DNA of 64,000 nt from Rhizophagus irregularis (GCF_026210795.1 NC_089436.1:1674001-1738000), one strand, 5' to 3'; positions 10,470 through 20,294 are shown, counted from the first letter of the stretch. Program-made: numbers and translations. Notes: generated from the letters alone by a model not told the origin.

Positions 10470-11640
10470 TTATTTTTTGATAAATTTTTTGATCCTAGCC
10501 CTCTTGCTAGTTGGGGAACTATCTCCACTAACCCGATCCTTCAATAACCCTACAATTATGCCGATTACCCTTTTTACATTGCTTCGAAGTAATTCAGGAT
10601 TATCTTTAACTGCAGACTTTGTGAGATTAATTTGGTATTCACTTCCACTCGTAGAGTATATACCATCCGGAGTATATATTATAAAATGCCACTCCGTACC
10701 TGTAGTCACAATGCCATAGAGATAGTCGAAATAATCTTCATTAAACGCTTGATCCGCTGTTCGTTTTTTCTTATTTGTTTGGAACGCACTTTCAAGTTGC
10801 GCCAGATTCTAAGAAATATAATACATCACTCTTTAGTCGTTTCAAAACCAGTAGACTAAGAAGACAAACCGTCCTACCTGCGCATATCCAATCTTAATAT
10901 TACGTGGTTTCCCTTCGGTGATGCAAAGAAGTTCTTCTAGACTTTTGATTGCATAATCTACTCGGCCTGTCGCATCTTCACCAGAAATATCTTTTTGTAA
11001 AACTATGAATATATCTTGAGAGGTGAGTTTTTTAGCGATGGCAATTGACGCATGTAATATAGCTGAAATAAATTCACAGCGTGTTGCCTCGTTAGCATCG
11101 GTCATGGTCTCCACGTTCGAAAGTTTTAAGATAATGTCCTCCATACAATGATCGAATGCCTTATCTTCATCACTAATCTCCTCGTAGACTACAGAGAAAA
11201 ATAAAGTTAATATAGCTATCTAGTCAGCTTCGAAAAATAATCACCTACCAGGAGTGAATTGCTTGATGTTTGTTATATCTTCCCCATTGACCTTATTTCT
11301 ACGTAACATTTCCTTCAGGTCGTCGAGAGTTTTAAGCGAGGAATAGTTTCGTAATTTCTGACTGAGACCTTCGATAAATTCTGCAAGAACTGTTGCTGGA
11401 CCTAATGTGAGGCCAATACTGTGAAAGTCCTCTTTAGTTAACTTGAGAAAGGCTAGACCGGTGATTTCTTCCTTTCGTAAAATTTTAAAGTGAGACTCTT
11501 TGAGCTTCAGGTCTTTCCTCCCCAAATATTCGATAAGCTCCTCTGTATTAAAATCCTTAATCGACGTCTGACATCGTTCTAGTGGGAATTTCTTCTGTTA
11601 TTGAGGCGGGTGAAGCAGGTGAAGAAGCTTGTGAAGACAT
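10470..11640 (-). CDS. SAM-domain protein, three exons
   Basis: Exon 1 (11640-11249) starts MSSQASSPASPASITEE and carries a SAM domain (FNTEELIEYLGRKDLKLKES, FKILRKEEITGLAFLKLTKE). A GTAGGT donor at 11248 and a TGTAG acceptor give exon 2 (11188-10878: VYEEISDEDKAFDHC, then ATRCEFISAILHASIAIAKK and TGRVDYAIKSLEELL). A GTAGGA donor and CTTAG acceptor give exon 3 (10808-10470: NLAQLESAFQTNKKKR, then TEWHFIIYTPDGIYSTSG, Lys-rich end). Phases agree at both introns. One frame change lies in exon 1 near 11573 just before the SAM domain, so this copy may be silent or wrongly assembled there. SAM plus this C-terminal domain is an expanded glomeromycotan family of unknown function. A poly-T/CG box (TTTTTTCGCAAG) lies about 45 nt upstream. 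Confidence 0.65.
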
Positions 11641-12012
11641 AGTGTTTATATATATGTGCTTGTGTTTGTGCTTGCGAAAAAATATGTACTTGACTGCAGT
11701 TACAGGTAAAGCTGGTTTATGGATATAAAAGTATTTTGGTTTCCGGTGTAAAGCGCTCGGAGAGAAATGATAGATTTTTTGTATCGATTCATAATGCATT
11801 TGCCCAATATATATGCAATTAAGATGTAGTACAGGATTGTCAGGCGATTATGTTACATCATTACACGTGACATTTTTCAAGAAGAACAGATCCTGAAAGG
11901 ACCACGTAAATAATATTTTATTTATGAAATAAAAAAAGTTGCCGGAAGCCGGCCTACAATACATAAAATTGCGAATATATCGCTACATGATACGAATGAA
12001 AAATTCTTACTA

Positions 12013-12312
12013 CTAGGGGTATACAGTGATATGGAAGTGCTCTGCTTTAGGTTCCTCAGAAAAATAATCGGAAATAGTGTCCTCATACCCATCCATTTCC
12101 TTTTCAATACCACCGGCTTGAATTATACAAATTTTTTTGAGAATGATATTATTAAATGGTGCCCCCAATCTGCTTCTAATTGCAGTCTGAAGGTCAATAT
12201 AACTTCCATTTTTGCGAATTGAAATTGCCTGCATTACTTTAATGCATGGAATATTCACAAGTTCTCCTATAGGAACAATAAGACAATTGAGAGTAATGTT
12301 TTCATCGGTCAT
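12013..12312 (-). CDS. Crinkler-type N-terminal domain, alone
   Basis: A 99-codon frame (ATG 12312) resembles the ubiquitin-like head of Crinkler (CRN) proteins: a short beta start (ENITLNCLIVPIG), a helix (SIRKNGSYIDLQTAIRSRLG), a strand (KKICIIQAGG) and the usual end DYFSEEPKAEHFHITVYP just before the point where CRN proteins switch to a variable C-terminal domain. Here the frame stops at that point, so only the head is present. CRN heads are expanded in Rhizophagus; their role in this fungus is unsettled. Treated as an isolated or relic head. Confidence 0.5.
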   Translation of the reverse strand: MTDENITLNCLIVPIGELVNIPCIKVMQAISIRKNGSYIDLQTAIRSRLGAPFNNIILKKICIIQAGGIEKEMDGYEDTISDYFSEEPKAEHFHITVYP

Positions 12313-12319
12313 TTTTGAT

Positions 12320-12790
12320 TCCTAAATACAAGACCCATGGTGAGAAAAACTCATTCCCATACATACATAACTTCTGGCATATACATACCTTATTTTGCGT
12401 TAGCTACGCTAGTGAAACTATTTTACAGGAATATTTTTGCGGAAAGTTGGCTGAACTTCCACATACCTCTACATGCTTTATATCTTGCTGGGAAAAAGAT
12501 AAGGAGGTATGAGGCGTAATTAGTATTGTCGTCTGATGCCAAGAGTTCCATGAAAGCATATGTAAACGGAACCCTCATACCTTTTCACATGTAGATCTAC
12601 CGGAGAGACATAGTTGGCTTTACGCCTGCTGATCTCGGAATTGCGACTCCACTAGCCTTTCATAACATATGCTTTTGTCAGCACTATTTACTTTTAGAGT
12701 TGGTCCTGTGTTGCATGTAGACCTCCTTTCACATTTTTCTCATGTTGGTTTGGGGAAAAAATAGAGGTACTGGTTAGTATATATTTTTTT
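12320..12790. other. Spacer with no supported gene
   Basis: Two overlapping short frames here (about 12315-12519) have no recognisable domain and shift against each other, so I leave them out. The sequence contains a degenerate inverted pair around GCATATG (about 12548 and 12664). I looked for a tRNA (A and B boxes) and saw none. Confidence 0.35.
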
Positions 12791-12797
12791 TTTCGAA

Positions 12798-12905
12798 TAT
12801 ATATGCGAAATTAATATGTCGTACAGACCTAACTGATGATCCACTTATTTTTCTGTAGCACAATCTGTGGCCCAGCAAATTCTTCCGAGCTGAAGAGGTC
12901 TTAAA
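12798..12905. repeat. Gene-end direct repeat, copy 1
   Basis: Starting at TATGCGAAATTAATATG and running through CTGATGATCCACTTATTTTT to GGCCCAGCAAATTCTTCCG and AGCTGAAGA, this block recurs at 13373-13487 with small differences. Each copy overlaps or abuts the 3' end of a minus-strand gene (12915 and 13472), so it is probably a duplicated 3'-end region. Confidence 0.55.
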
Positions 12906-12914
12906 GGGACCAGA

Positions 12915-13298
12915 TCATTGACCTCGGACTGACCAATATATACCATCCGGCCAGGTCCTGGAGGGACCCCATATTTCTGATCGAAGTTCAAGTGGATAAT
13001 ATGGTAATTCTATTAGACTTATTATTTGTGGGAGATAAATAACATTGGATTGTAAGAGTACATGGAATAATGACGTTGGATTACTTACACTGGGTAGACT
13101 ATATACAAATCGCTTAAGTATTTTCTCTCTCCAATACTTGACCACTTTTGTGTTCCAATGGGTCTTAATTTCACAAAAAAGGTCATCCCAGTCGTGCCAA
13201 TCATCATAAATAGTCCAATCCTCTTCTCTCTGTCCATATTCTTTGGTAAATTCATTGAAGGCTTTCTCCTTCTCAGCATCTATATCCTCATCAAACAT
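12915..13298 (-). CDS. Hypothetical acidic/aromatic protein, about 127 aa
   Basis: I start at the ATG at 13298 (MFDEDIDAEKEKAFNEF) because the seven codons before it look like leader. The protein is acidic and Trp-rich (WTIYDDWHDWDDLFCEIKTH) with a basic middle (YWREKILKRFVYSLPS) and an odd C-terminus ending IYWSVRGQ. I know no domain here. Its 3' end lies beside a repeat that is also found at the end of the next gene upstream, which hints that the gene-plus-flank was duplicated and diverged. Confidence 0.4.
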   Translation of the reverse strand: MFDEDIDAEKEKAFNEFTKEYGQREEDWTIYDDWHDWDDLFCEIKTHWNTKVVKYWREKILKRFVYSLPSVSNPTSLFHVLLQSNVIYLPQIISLIELPYYPLELRSEIWGPSRTWPDGIYWSVRGQ

Positions 13299-13372
13299 TT
13301 TGCTAATATTGTAGATCAATTATACTTAATAAAAAATAAAGTACTGGTAGCGTGCATAGCTTCTTTTCAGTA

Positions 13373-13487
13373 TATGCGAAAATTAATATGCTTTAGCGCC
13401 TTAACGGCTGTCGCACAAGACCTGTCTGATGATCCACTTATTTTTTGTCGCACAGGAGTGGCCCAGCAAATTCATCCGAGCTGAAGA
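13373..13487. repeat. Gene-end direct repeat, copy 2
   Basis: Second copy of the 12.80-12.90 kb block: TATGCGAAAATTAATATGC, CTGATGATCCACTTATTTTT, GGCCCAGCAAATTCATCCG, AGCTGAAGA. It covers the last codons of the F-box gene, so part of the repeat is coding in this copy. Confidence 0.55.
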
Positions 13488-14395
13488 TCACTGCTCCGGA
13501 CTATTGATCTAGCCAACCCTGGATCGGAATACCACTGCAAATTATCTCGCATACTTAAATCTAAGAGGCGCTGAAGTCCCTGAGCTAAAATCTGTCTACT
13601 AAAAACGTTGTTCTGTATAAGATGATTTCTAACTGCTCTAATGAGATCGGGAGGTGATAAAGTTTCCTCGAAATTCTCTATGTGGACATTTGGATTTAGC
13701 TTATTTACGGCTTCTTTGCTAATTTTATAACACCCCCCTAAATTAAGATATTTTAAATTGGGACATGATCTAGCAATTTCTTCAATAGTTATATCAGTAA
13801 TTTCACAATAGCTAAGGTCAAGTTGTTGGAGCCTCGGGCAGGAGCAAATAACATTACAAATTATTATTTCAGAAAACCCTGTATGACCCGAAATATTTAG
13901 ATATTCTAGTTTGTGGCATGAATTTGCGATTGCAGATAAACCTATATCGCTTTCTGATTTAAATCCGTGTAAAGTAGATATATTAAGATACTCCAAATTT
14001 GGGTATGACTTTGCTATTAGCTTTAGAGTTTTACCAAAACGGTCGTCTGTACTCCCTTCGAAATTTAAATGAATTATATTTGGGAATGTGTGTACAATGC
14101 CTTTGATTTTTTTATTTGAAAGTGAAGGATAGCGTGTTATTTTAAGATGAGTTAGTTTTGAGCTATAAACTGGCTTTCTTCCTCCTCCGGGTACTATTTT
14201 TAAAAATCTTTCTAATCGAGTTCGATCCTCTGCTTCCCCTCCCTTTAGCTCAATACGCCTCCATAGAATAGGAGCACCGCATCTGTACCACAATCGGGAA
14301 ACATATAGAGCGGGATAGAGAGATTTATCTATCAATAAGAAATGTAAAATATGTTCTAGTACTTCTGGTAAATAAAAGATGCTTGTTTGCGCCAT
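13472..14395 (-). CDS. F-box and leucine-rich-repeat protein, 307 aa
   Basis: Intact frame from ATG 14395. Residues about 6-50 form an F-box ([15 protein letters not shown], then [20 protein letters not shown]). The rest is a run of Cys-containing leucine-rich repeats: [94 protein letters not shown]-box/LRR proteins are substrate adaptors of SCF ubiquitin ligases: the F-box binds Skp1, the LRR arc binds the target. The gene is first (3'-most) in the compact minus-strand array and has the TTTTTTCGATTAAAGATA box 22 nt before its ATG, so it appears to share its promoter type with the array. The family is host-like and strongly expanded in Rhizophagus. Confidence 0.75.
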   Translation of the reverse strand: MAQTSIFYLPEVLEHILHFLLIDKSLYPALYVSRLWYRCGAPILWRRIELKGGEAEDRTRLERFLKIVPGGGRKPVYSSKLTHLKITRYPSLSNKKIKGIVHTFPNIIHLNFEGSTDDRFGKTLKLIAKSYPNLEYLNISTLHGFKSESDIGLSAIANSCHKLEYLNISGHTGFSEIIICNVICSCPRLQQLDLSYCEITDITIEEIARSCPNLKYLNLGGCYKISKEAVNKLNPNVHIENFEETLSPPDLIRAVRNHLIQNNVFSRQILAQGLQRLLDLSMRDNLQWYSDPGLARSIVRSSDLQLG

Positions 14396-14417
14396 AAATA
14401 GTCTGTATTATATGATG

Positions 14418-14435
14418 TATCTTTAATCGAAAAAA
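14418..14435 (-). promoter_or_regulatory. Upstream box of the F-box gene
   Basis: On the coding strand TTTTTTCGATTAAAGATA, 22 nt before the ATG. Same box, same spacing, at three further genes of the array. Confidence 0.55.
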
Positions 14436-14489
14436 TAAATTAGCCGAGCTGGTAGTGGTCCGAAAAAACTGGATCTACCGGATGGGAAA

Positions 14490-14927
14490 CTAAGACAGGT
14501 GTTCATTTCCTCCTCGCCTGTTCTCGAGACATTGGATCACTTCAGATCGAATCAAATTCGGATCACTACCGGTTAGTATCTGCAATTTCAGATAAAGTGG
14601 AACATCTAATTTAACTAAAATTACATATAACCTATTTAGAGGATCCGAAGGTTCCTTATGGGCAAACCGGATCTTTGCCTCTTGATTGAGGCCTCTGAAG
14701 AACCCTTTTTCCATCTCTGCTTTACGTAAATCCAGACCTGATAATGAGGTGTATTCCTTATATTCCTTATACGCCTCAAAAAATTCATTTAGTAATTGGT
14801 TATCTTGAACCGGTACTGGGCTATCTTTACCTTTTTCAGGTTCCAATATTGGTGAAGTTGGAGGCCAATTTTGATCCAGCCAATTAAATGTATCGTATCC
14901 TTTAGGTGACAGGCTATCTATTTTCAT
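14490..14927 (-). CDS. Hypothetical helical protein, 145 aa
   Basis: Intact frame from ATG 14927 (MKIDSLSPKGYDTFNWLDQN). It has a Pro-rich head and a helical C-terminal two-thirds (LLNEFFEAYKEYKEYTSLSG, then EAKIRFAHKEP and LNRLYVILVKLDVPLYLKLQ), and ends in a polar tail. No motif, signal or membrane span is seen. It lies between the F-box gene and a Ser-rich gene, each with the same upstream box, so it is probably expressed with them. I do not recognise it. Confidence 0.5.
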   Translation of the reverse strand: MKIDSLSPKGYDTFNWLDQNWPPTSPILEPEKGKDSPVPVQDNQLLNEFFEAYKEYKEYTSLSGLDLRKAEMEKGFFRGLNQEAKIRFAHKEPSDPLNRLYVILVKLDVPLYLKLQILTGSDPNLIRSEVIQCLENRRGGNEHLS

Positions 14928-14952
14928 AATGGGTTAGTTTTTATAGTTACTG

Positions 14953-14975
14953 TATCTTTAATCAGAAAAAAAAAC
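14953..14975 (-). promoter_or_regulatory. Upstream box of the 145-aa gene
   Basis: Coding strand: T-tract, CTGATTAAAGATA, 25 nt before the ATG; one base differs from the F-box gene's box. Confidence 0.55.
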
Positions 14976-15026
14976 ATTCTGAGCCTAGTCCGCCGATAAT
15001 CACTGCTTTCTATCAATTAGCTTAGA

Positions 15027-15338
15027 TCAAGATTTTTTATTATATGCATTTTTCTCCTGATCTTTCTTTCGGGCTAGGCGCTCCCGAATCCTTTGATACT
15101 TAATCATGTTTACTATTACATCAATGTCAGAATCGGATGAACTGGATTCGGATGAGCTGGATTCAGATGAACTACTCTCGGATGAAGAACTTGATTTAGA
15201 CGAACTACTCTCAGATGACGAACTAGACTCAGACGAACTAGTCTCGGATGAGCTTGATTCAGATGAACTAGACTTGGACGAAGTAGAATTGGGCGGGATA
15301 TTAGTTAAGGCCGTCAAATGCTTTGGGTCACTTTCCAT
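15027..15338 (-). CDS. Serine/glutamate-rich low-complexity protein, 103 aa
   Basis: From ATG 15338 a short head (MESDPKHLTALTNIPPNSTS) leads to about 50 residues built from SSSSES/SSSETS units, then a basic C-terminus (KYQRIRERLARKKDQEKNAY). Such Ser/Glu tracts are typical of disordered, phosphorylated nuclear proteins, but no domain is present. The opposite strand gives a spurious Asp/Leu-rich frame. It carries the shared upstream box. The repeat region may be unstable in length. Confidence 0.5.
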   Translation of the reverse strand: MESDPKHLTALTNIPPNSTSSKSSSSESSSSETSSSESSSSSESSSSKSSSSSESSSSESSSSESSSSDSDIDVIVNMIKYQRIRERLARKKDQEKNAYNKKS

Positions 15339-15364
15339 TTTGATTATTTATAAATTAAACTTAA

Positions 15365-15380
15365 TATCTTTGATCGAAAA
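15365..15380 (-). promoter_or_regulatory. Upstream box of the Ser-rich gene
   Basis: Coding strand TTTTCGATCAAAGATA, 26 nt before the ATG. Confidence 0.55.
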
Positions 15381-15548
15381 TATGTAAAGTGCTTGACTCA
15401 TCAACCCACTTCAAACTACTAACCGTTTAACCTTTCTTAGTCGTGCCTTCCTTCGTTGCTTATGAGGGATATCCTCGCTCTTTCTTATCACAATTGTCTC
15501 GACCGAATCAGATCCTTCAGAAGATTCAGACGAATAGGAGGAAGCTCC

Positions 15549-15893
15549 TCATACGGCGCCTCTCGACCCTTTTTTACCAATAAGCGAGGGAACTATTTCA
15601 TGTATTATGTCGACCACAGTTTCCCTATCCACACATTCGTCCAGATCCCCAAATTCGATTTTTAAGGATCTTATGTCTTTTTCCAGTCTTTTTACCCTCT
15701 TTTCTAAAGTATTATTTTGGGAATGACAATCTTCGAATTGTTTCTTTAGTGCCTCTCTTATACTGGAAAGCGCACTATATGCTTCTACATTTTGCTTATC
15801 TGCCTCCAATAATCGGGCTAATTTTTCTGTATTTGGGATAACTCCCTGCTCGCTAGCTATACTATCGGATGAATGCTTTTGATCGGTTACCAT
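15549..15893 (-). CDS. Coiled-coil protein, about 114 aa
   Basis: From ATG 15893 (MVTDQKHSSDSIASEQGVIP) the frame encodes one long amphipathic helix: LARLLEADKQNVEAYSALSS, then NNTLEKRVKRLEKDIRSLKI, and an acidic/hydrophobic end (ETVVDIIHEIVPSLIGKKG). A Ser-rich segment of similar style to the neighbouring gene lies downstream on the same strand (about 15430-15545). Its partner could be another array product. No family recognised. Confidence 0.5.
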   Translation of the reverse strand: MVTDQKHSSDSIASEQGVIPNTEKLARLLEADKQNVEAYSALSSIREALKKQFEDCHSQNNTLEKRVKRLEKDIRSLKIEFGDLDECVDRETVVDIIHEIVPSLIGKKGSRGAV

Positions 15894-15915
15894 TTTACGA
15901 TACTTTATAATATGC

Positions 15916-15937
15916 TATATCTTGTCTGGACGAAAAA
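15916..15937 (-). promoter_or_regulatory. Upstream box of the coiled-coil gene
   Basis: Coding strand TTTTTTCGTCCAGACAAGAT followed by ATA, 22 nt before the ATG; the most diverged of the four boxes but at the same spacing. Confidence 0.45.
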
Positions 15938-15975
15938 ATAAAATTAATAAATGATGTCTAGCCCACCTATTGTGA

Positions 15976-16496
15976 TTAGTTTTCGTCGAAGAGCTCACGT
16001 AGCTGTCGATACTCTTTTTGAATTCTGTTAGATCTTCGGATAAGGTCTGGATCTTTGGCATAGCTATTAATAATCTTGGGATTCACTCCGGCTTTTACTA
16101 ATTTTTCACGAAATCGATATTGACGTGAAGCGCCTGCTATGACTTCTTTTTTATCATTATTTTTCGGTCCTAAATTTATACTATATGCGAATATCCCACT
16201 TATTACCAGTCTTGGCACAATATTCTGCCCTTTTCTCTATAGTAAACTTCTCCTTTCTTTTATCTGGTACGAGACTTTCTTCTTTTTTACTATATTTGCG
16301 CCGGTTAGGAGATCTTGACACATTTGCGGGCCTCCCAACCCTGTAATGAAGCACCAAGCTCTTTGTTGTGTTTACTCAGTTGCTTTGGACTGGACTTGGC
16401 AGATAAGTTATATTTTTCTGAAAACTGCTCTAGGATCGATTTAAAGTTATTTGTTTTGGGTTTTCGGGCCTTTGGGGTTGCTTTTGTAATAGCCAT
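15976..16496 (-). pseudogene. Truncated paralogue of the tyrosine recombinase N-terminus
   Basis: Starting at ATG 16496 (MAITKATPKARKPKTNNFKS) the sequence follows the N-terminal half of the recombinase next door almost block by block: NNFKSILEQFSEKYNLSAKS against NNFVTILEQHLDKYNLSANS, then LGPKNNDKKEVIAGASRQYR against LGPKNKDENEIVAGASRQST. It ends at FDEN before any catalytic residue, so it covers the core-binding region only. It lies tail to head with the full gene about 110 bases away, which points to a local duplication. It is broken. A DNA-binding-only product could act as a competitor of the recombinase, but that is speculation. Confidence 0.55.
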
Positions 16497-16604
16497 GCGA
16501 TATCTTACGGCCAATTTGAAATTTGCAGATAGATAGGATATGTGAAAAAAATACCCCTCAATCATAAATTTTGGGACCTAACAAAATTTGCCGAAGGCGC
16601 GTTG

Positions 16605-17823
16605 CTAGTAACTATACATATTGATAATATCAGATATTTCATCATTTTCTGCAGACTCCGATTCTGGCTCTGGGTTGTGATCAGATTCTGAGTCTTCTGT
16701 TTCCGTATCACCTTTAGAATAATTATTTCCAGCATCGAGACCTATATAATGTCTTAATGCGATTTTTGTAAGATTGCTAAGATGCTGAGGGGTCGATTTG
16801 GGTCCACCATGAGTCCTGCAAGCGTGCTTACCTCCTATTTTTCTTAAATCCTTTGGGAGAGACTTATAAGGCTTTTGTTTTAAGAATTCATTAAAGCTTC
16901 TAACATTACCAATATTACGTTTCCCATTTTTATCGTGTATTGACGGGATCACGTAACTTTCCAGCCTTAATTGCCTCTTGAATCCAGATAAGCAATTCCC
17001 TTGCACGTTCTGGATCCTTTTCCATAGAGAGAAATCGTCGTGGGTCCTTCTTCCCCTTATCCTTTTTATAACCTATGCAATACCAAGTATAACCCCTTTT
17101 ATACCATGCGGGCGGATCCTCGGATTCTGGTTCATAGTGCATAATCTGAAGAGATGATACTTCTGAAGGTCTCATGCTCAACATCACAATCACATCTGCG
17201 AGATTCTCTCGATTAGGTATTTTAGAAGTATCTATATTTTGAAGCCTTTCACATACCCTCGCTAAAGAGAAGTGTGGGGGGATTCCATCCGAGTTAGCCA
17301 TTGTCTCATCAGTTCGTTCTTTCTGAATTTTATTAGACTCTTGAATAAGTTTTGGATCTTTAGCAAAGGTATCAATAGTTGCGGTATCTACCCCACCTTC
17401 TGCTAACTTCACACGGAATGTTGACTGACGCGAGGCACCAGCAACGATTTCATTTTCATCTTTATTTTTCGGACCTAACTCCAAATGATGGGCGAAAATG
17501 TCCAAAGCAGTACCGGCCTTAGCACAGTATTTTGCCCTTTCTTCTATGGTGAGCTTTTCCTTTCTTTTGTCCGGCACGAGAACCCCTATCTGCTCTTTGC
17601 TAAATGCTTTTCTTTTTTTAGTACCTCTGACAAGGAGATTTTTAATGCTCTTGCGGTCTGTCCAATCATGTAGTTGAGCATTAAGTTCTGGAGCATGTTC
17701 TCTCAATTGTTCTAAGGTGGAGTTGGCCGACAAATTATACTTATCTAGGTGCTGTTCTAAAATCGTAACAAAGTTATTAGTTTTCAGCTTTCGAGTCTTC
17801 GGGATTGTTTTTCTGGTAGCCAT
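16605..17823 (-). CDS. Tyrosine recombinase/integrase, probably broken
   Basis: Starts at ATG 17823 (MATRKTIPKTRKLKTNNFVT). Residues 1-180 form a basic, helical DNA-binding part. The catalytic part begins near residue 208: VIVMLSMRPSEVSSLQI is the first-arginine box (usually G-x-R-x-S/E-x-x-x-L), followed by the beta-hairpin lysine region (GYTWYCIGYKKDKGKKDPRR). The second box (LRKIGGKHACRTHGG) and the nucleophile box (ALRHYIGLDAG, with the tyrosine) lie in the downstream overlapping frame, followed by an acidic tail. All of the R-K-R-Y signature can be seen apart from the usual box-II histidine. These enzymes cut and join DNA at specific sites for integration or resolution. Placed beside primase and helicase, it marks a replicating, integrating element of plasmid or virus type. 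Treated as a fossil because the frame is not continuous. Confidence 0.7.
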
Positions 17824-18159
17824 GCTGACAATAAGTAGTTATATTTGTTATCTACTTATACATACATAGAAAAAGTTTAATTCGAAAAAAAATATTCCGA
17901 TGATTGCGTTTATTTTAGTAAACGACGGCCCCCACTCATGGTCGGTGGGCAAAAAGAATATTATAACTTATTGCGGGCTCTCTATGAGGCCACGAGTTCC
18001 GGCCGGGATATCTTTTATATATATTTGAAAATTGTGGGTAGATATGATATGCGAAAAAAAAATAATAATAATTTGGAATTTTATATCGCCTAGTTGTAAA
18101 GAATAAATAGACCCTCTTACCCAAACACCTCACCTATAAACCGGCTTCTTATTCGCTTT

Positions 18160-20223
18160 TTACCAAAGCATACCATTCTCCTGGAGTATGCTTACTGTTT
18201 TTTTCCATTTCTCGTCAGTATCAAGCCAGGAGGATGTAACTCCATCATCCTCGAGCCCACGACGGATAATTTCTTCTCCTATTAATCTTTCCCGTACTTT
18301 CATGTCCATATATTCTTTGGGATCTTCTTCTAACTCTTCTGCCCAACCACACATTCGTGAATCAGTTTCCATCCTATCCCGAAATGTAATGGAATCGAGC
18401 CTGTCTTTTTCGGTAATGGTTACGAAGACATCTGGATCCTCACCAAGTTCGACTGCCCTTTTTCTGAGACGCTCATCTCGCTGAGCTCTGGCCAAAAGTA
18501 TGGCAGACGATACTTCATTGATAGGCTTAGAAGAATCGCGCTTGACATTTGTTTCTTTAGAAGGCGTATACACTACTTCACAAATAGGCTCATCTGACTC
18601 AGGATGCTTGCTAGTCTCAGGACCATCGATTAGTGGCTCAGCTGTTTTAGAAGTCTCGGATGTGCCAGATGTTGAGGCGACCGGAGCACGTGTATCTTCT
18701 GCCATATAGTCAAAAAGAGATTGGGTCAAATCGTCCTGTTTATTCGCCTTCTTATCTTTACTAGTACTAAGTGGAGGCGTATTCTTTTCTGGAAAAGGTG
18801 AGATTATTTTGGGAGGGATAATTTCCGGCACATTAAATATAGGTATGTCTGCTGTCTCATTTTCGGGTAAGACAGGTTGAGGTGTATCTTCGATAGGTGT
18901 ATCGGAAAATTCTTCCATATCACCTAGGCCAGATTCATGGAGCTTAGCTATGATCTTGGAGCGGTCGAGAATGTATTGCCATTCTCTTTTCCCACCACCC
19001 ACTCGTCCCTGTTTACATTCAATAATATTTTTCTCTGATAGCTTCTTGCCGAAAATGTTATTAGAAAATGGCTTTTCACCATTATCCCCACACCATTCAA
19101 GATATTTTTGATATAATAATGTTCGACCTGTCTTGACTATACTATTCTCAGCCCAGGATCCAATATGGTCAATAATAAATCGAATGGGATTGGGAAGTTG
19201 GTCTCGCATTATATCTTTTTTCATTTTAGTATTAGGAATTTCCTGTGGCTCAAAATCTGAAAGGTCACGACTAAGAAGATATTTCATAACTATGCCAGGC
19301 GCATCAGAATGGTCAAGTATATTTCCTAGTCTTTTGAAATACTTTGTATTTCCTCTACAGCGTGTAGAGACATTAAAACAAACTACACGAGAATCACCTA
19401 TGTCTATTTTGAGTGGCGCATCCTGATTACTAGTAATCATATACCCGGTGAAGTCTTTTAATCGTTTAGTTTCAAGACCTTTACGTTCTATAGCAACTCT
19501 TCCTTCTGTTATGAGAGATTTGAGATGTTCGTTAAACTTATACCATTCCCCACTAGACATTCCAGTCTCATTCATAATGATAAGTTTTCAAGCTTGAATG
19601 GCGCTATTAAACCGCCCAAGAATTTTTTCTAAATCCGATGTTGCGAAATGAAGATGTGGTCCTAAGACTTTATCTCCAATAAAATCTGTAATAATATTTT
19701 TTCCACACTGTTGTAGAGTGGATTTTAGTACTAAGATTGATCGGGGCTTCTGTTGTGGTTTCTGCACTAAAAGGGCCCACCAGTTCCAGATATACTCATT
19801 AAGGACTTCATTCCCATCGCAAATTATATTTCTTACATGCCAAAGGATCAGATCCATAATTTCTTTGTTAATATCCATCGCTGGCTTAGCCAAAAATCCT
19901 AGGAAAAGGTTAAAAAATTCTGTGTTTGGTTGAGGAACGCTTATGGGATATGGGAGGAAATCATAATTTGCGTAAACTATTAGACCTTTAATAACTGCCT
20001 GGTCTATCAATGATTTTAACTTCACTGCTTCACCTCCATATTCGATTATTTTAATCACAAACTTGGCAAGTTTTAGTTCGGCTCCCATACCAAAGTAAAG
20101 CCCATTTTCTGGATCCCTATGTTTTAATATCCAGACTGGCTTATCCAATTGAATATAGGCAACGGTTGATTGGATTGCTTTATAAACTTCAGCGCGGGAG
20201 AATTTACTACCTGAAGTACACAT
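18160..20223 (-). CDS. D5/NrS-1-type SF3 helicase, in two frames' worth of pieces
   Basis: The upstream piece (20223-19588) has the linker typical of the viral/phage D5 family (FNLFLGFLAKPAMDINKEIM, then IWNWWALLVQKPQQKPRSIL) and a phosphate-loop region LVLKSTLQQCGKN. The larger piece (19575-18160, 471 aa) has Walker-B-like IIMNET before SGEW, the SF3 sensor stretch DFTGYMITSNQDAPLKID and DSRVVCFNVSTRCRGN. A winged-helix-like region follows (SNNIFGKKLSEKNIIECKQG), then a long disordered Ser/Thr/Glu-rich tail. SF3 helicases unwind the origin of small replicons and DNA viruses. With the primase upstream this is the domain set usually seen in a primase-helicase protein. Broken, about one or two breaks. 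The disordered tail is unusual for the family. Confidence 0.7.
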
Positions 20224-20294
20224 ACATATTAAGTCCCACCATACAAAACGATCATTTGGGTTCGAAATTCTGGGTTGTTCTAATCTTACTGGAC

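Noticed and set aside
13158-13484. 108-codon plus-strand frame
   Set aside because: Antisense to the 12.9-13.3 kb gene and its duplicated 3' block.
15106-15387. Plus-strand Asp/Leu-rich frame
   Set aside because: Antisense shadow of the Ser/Glu repeat gene.
16605-17823. Crypton identity for the tyrosine recombinase
   Set aside because: Cryptons carry no primase or helicase and usually end in a GCR1-type domain, which is not seen here.
18188-18709. Plus-strand Ser-rich frames over the helicase tail
   Set aside because: Opposite-strand shadows of the disordered Glu/Ser tail.
20255-20275. tRNA B-box-like GGGTTCGAAATTC
   Set aside because: Inside the primase-helicase reading region, no A box at a proper distance and no cloverleaf.
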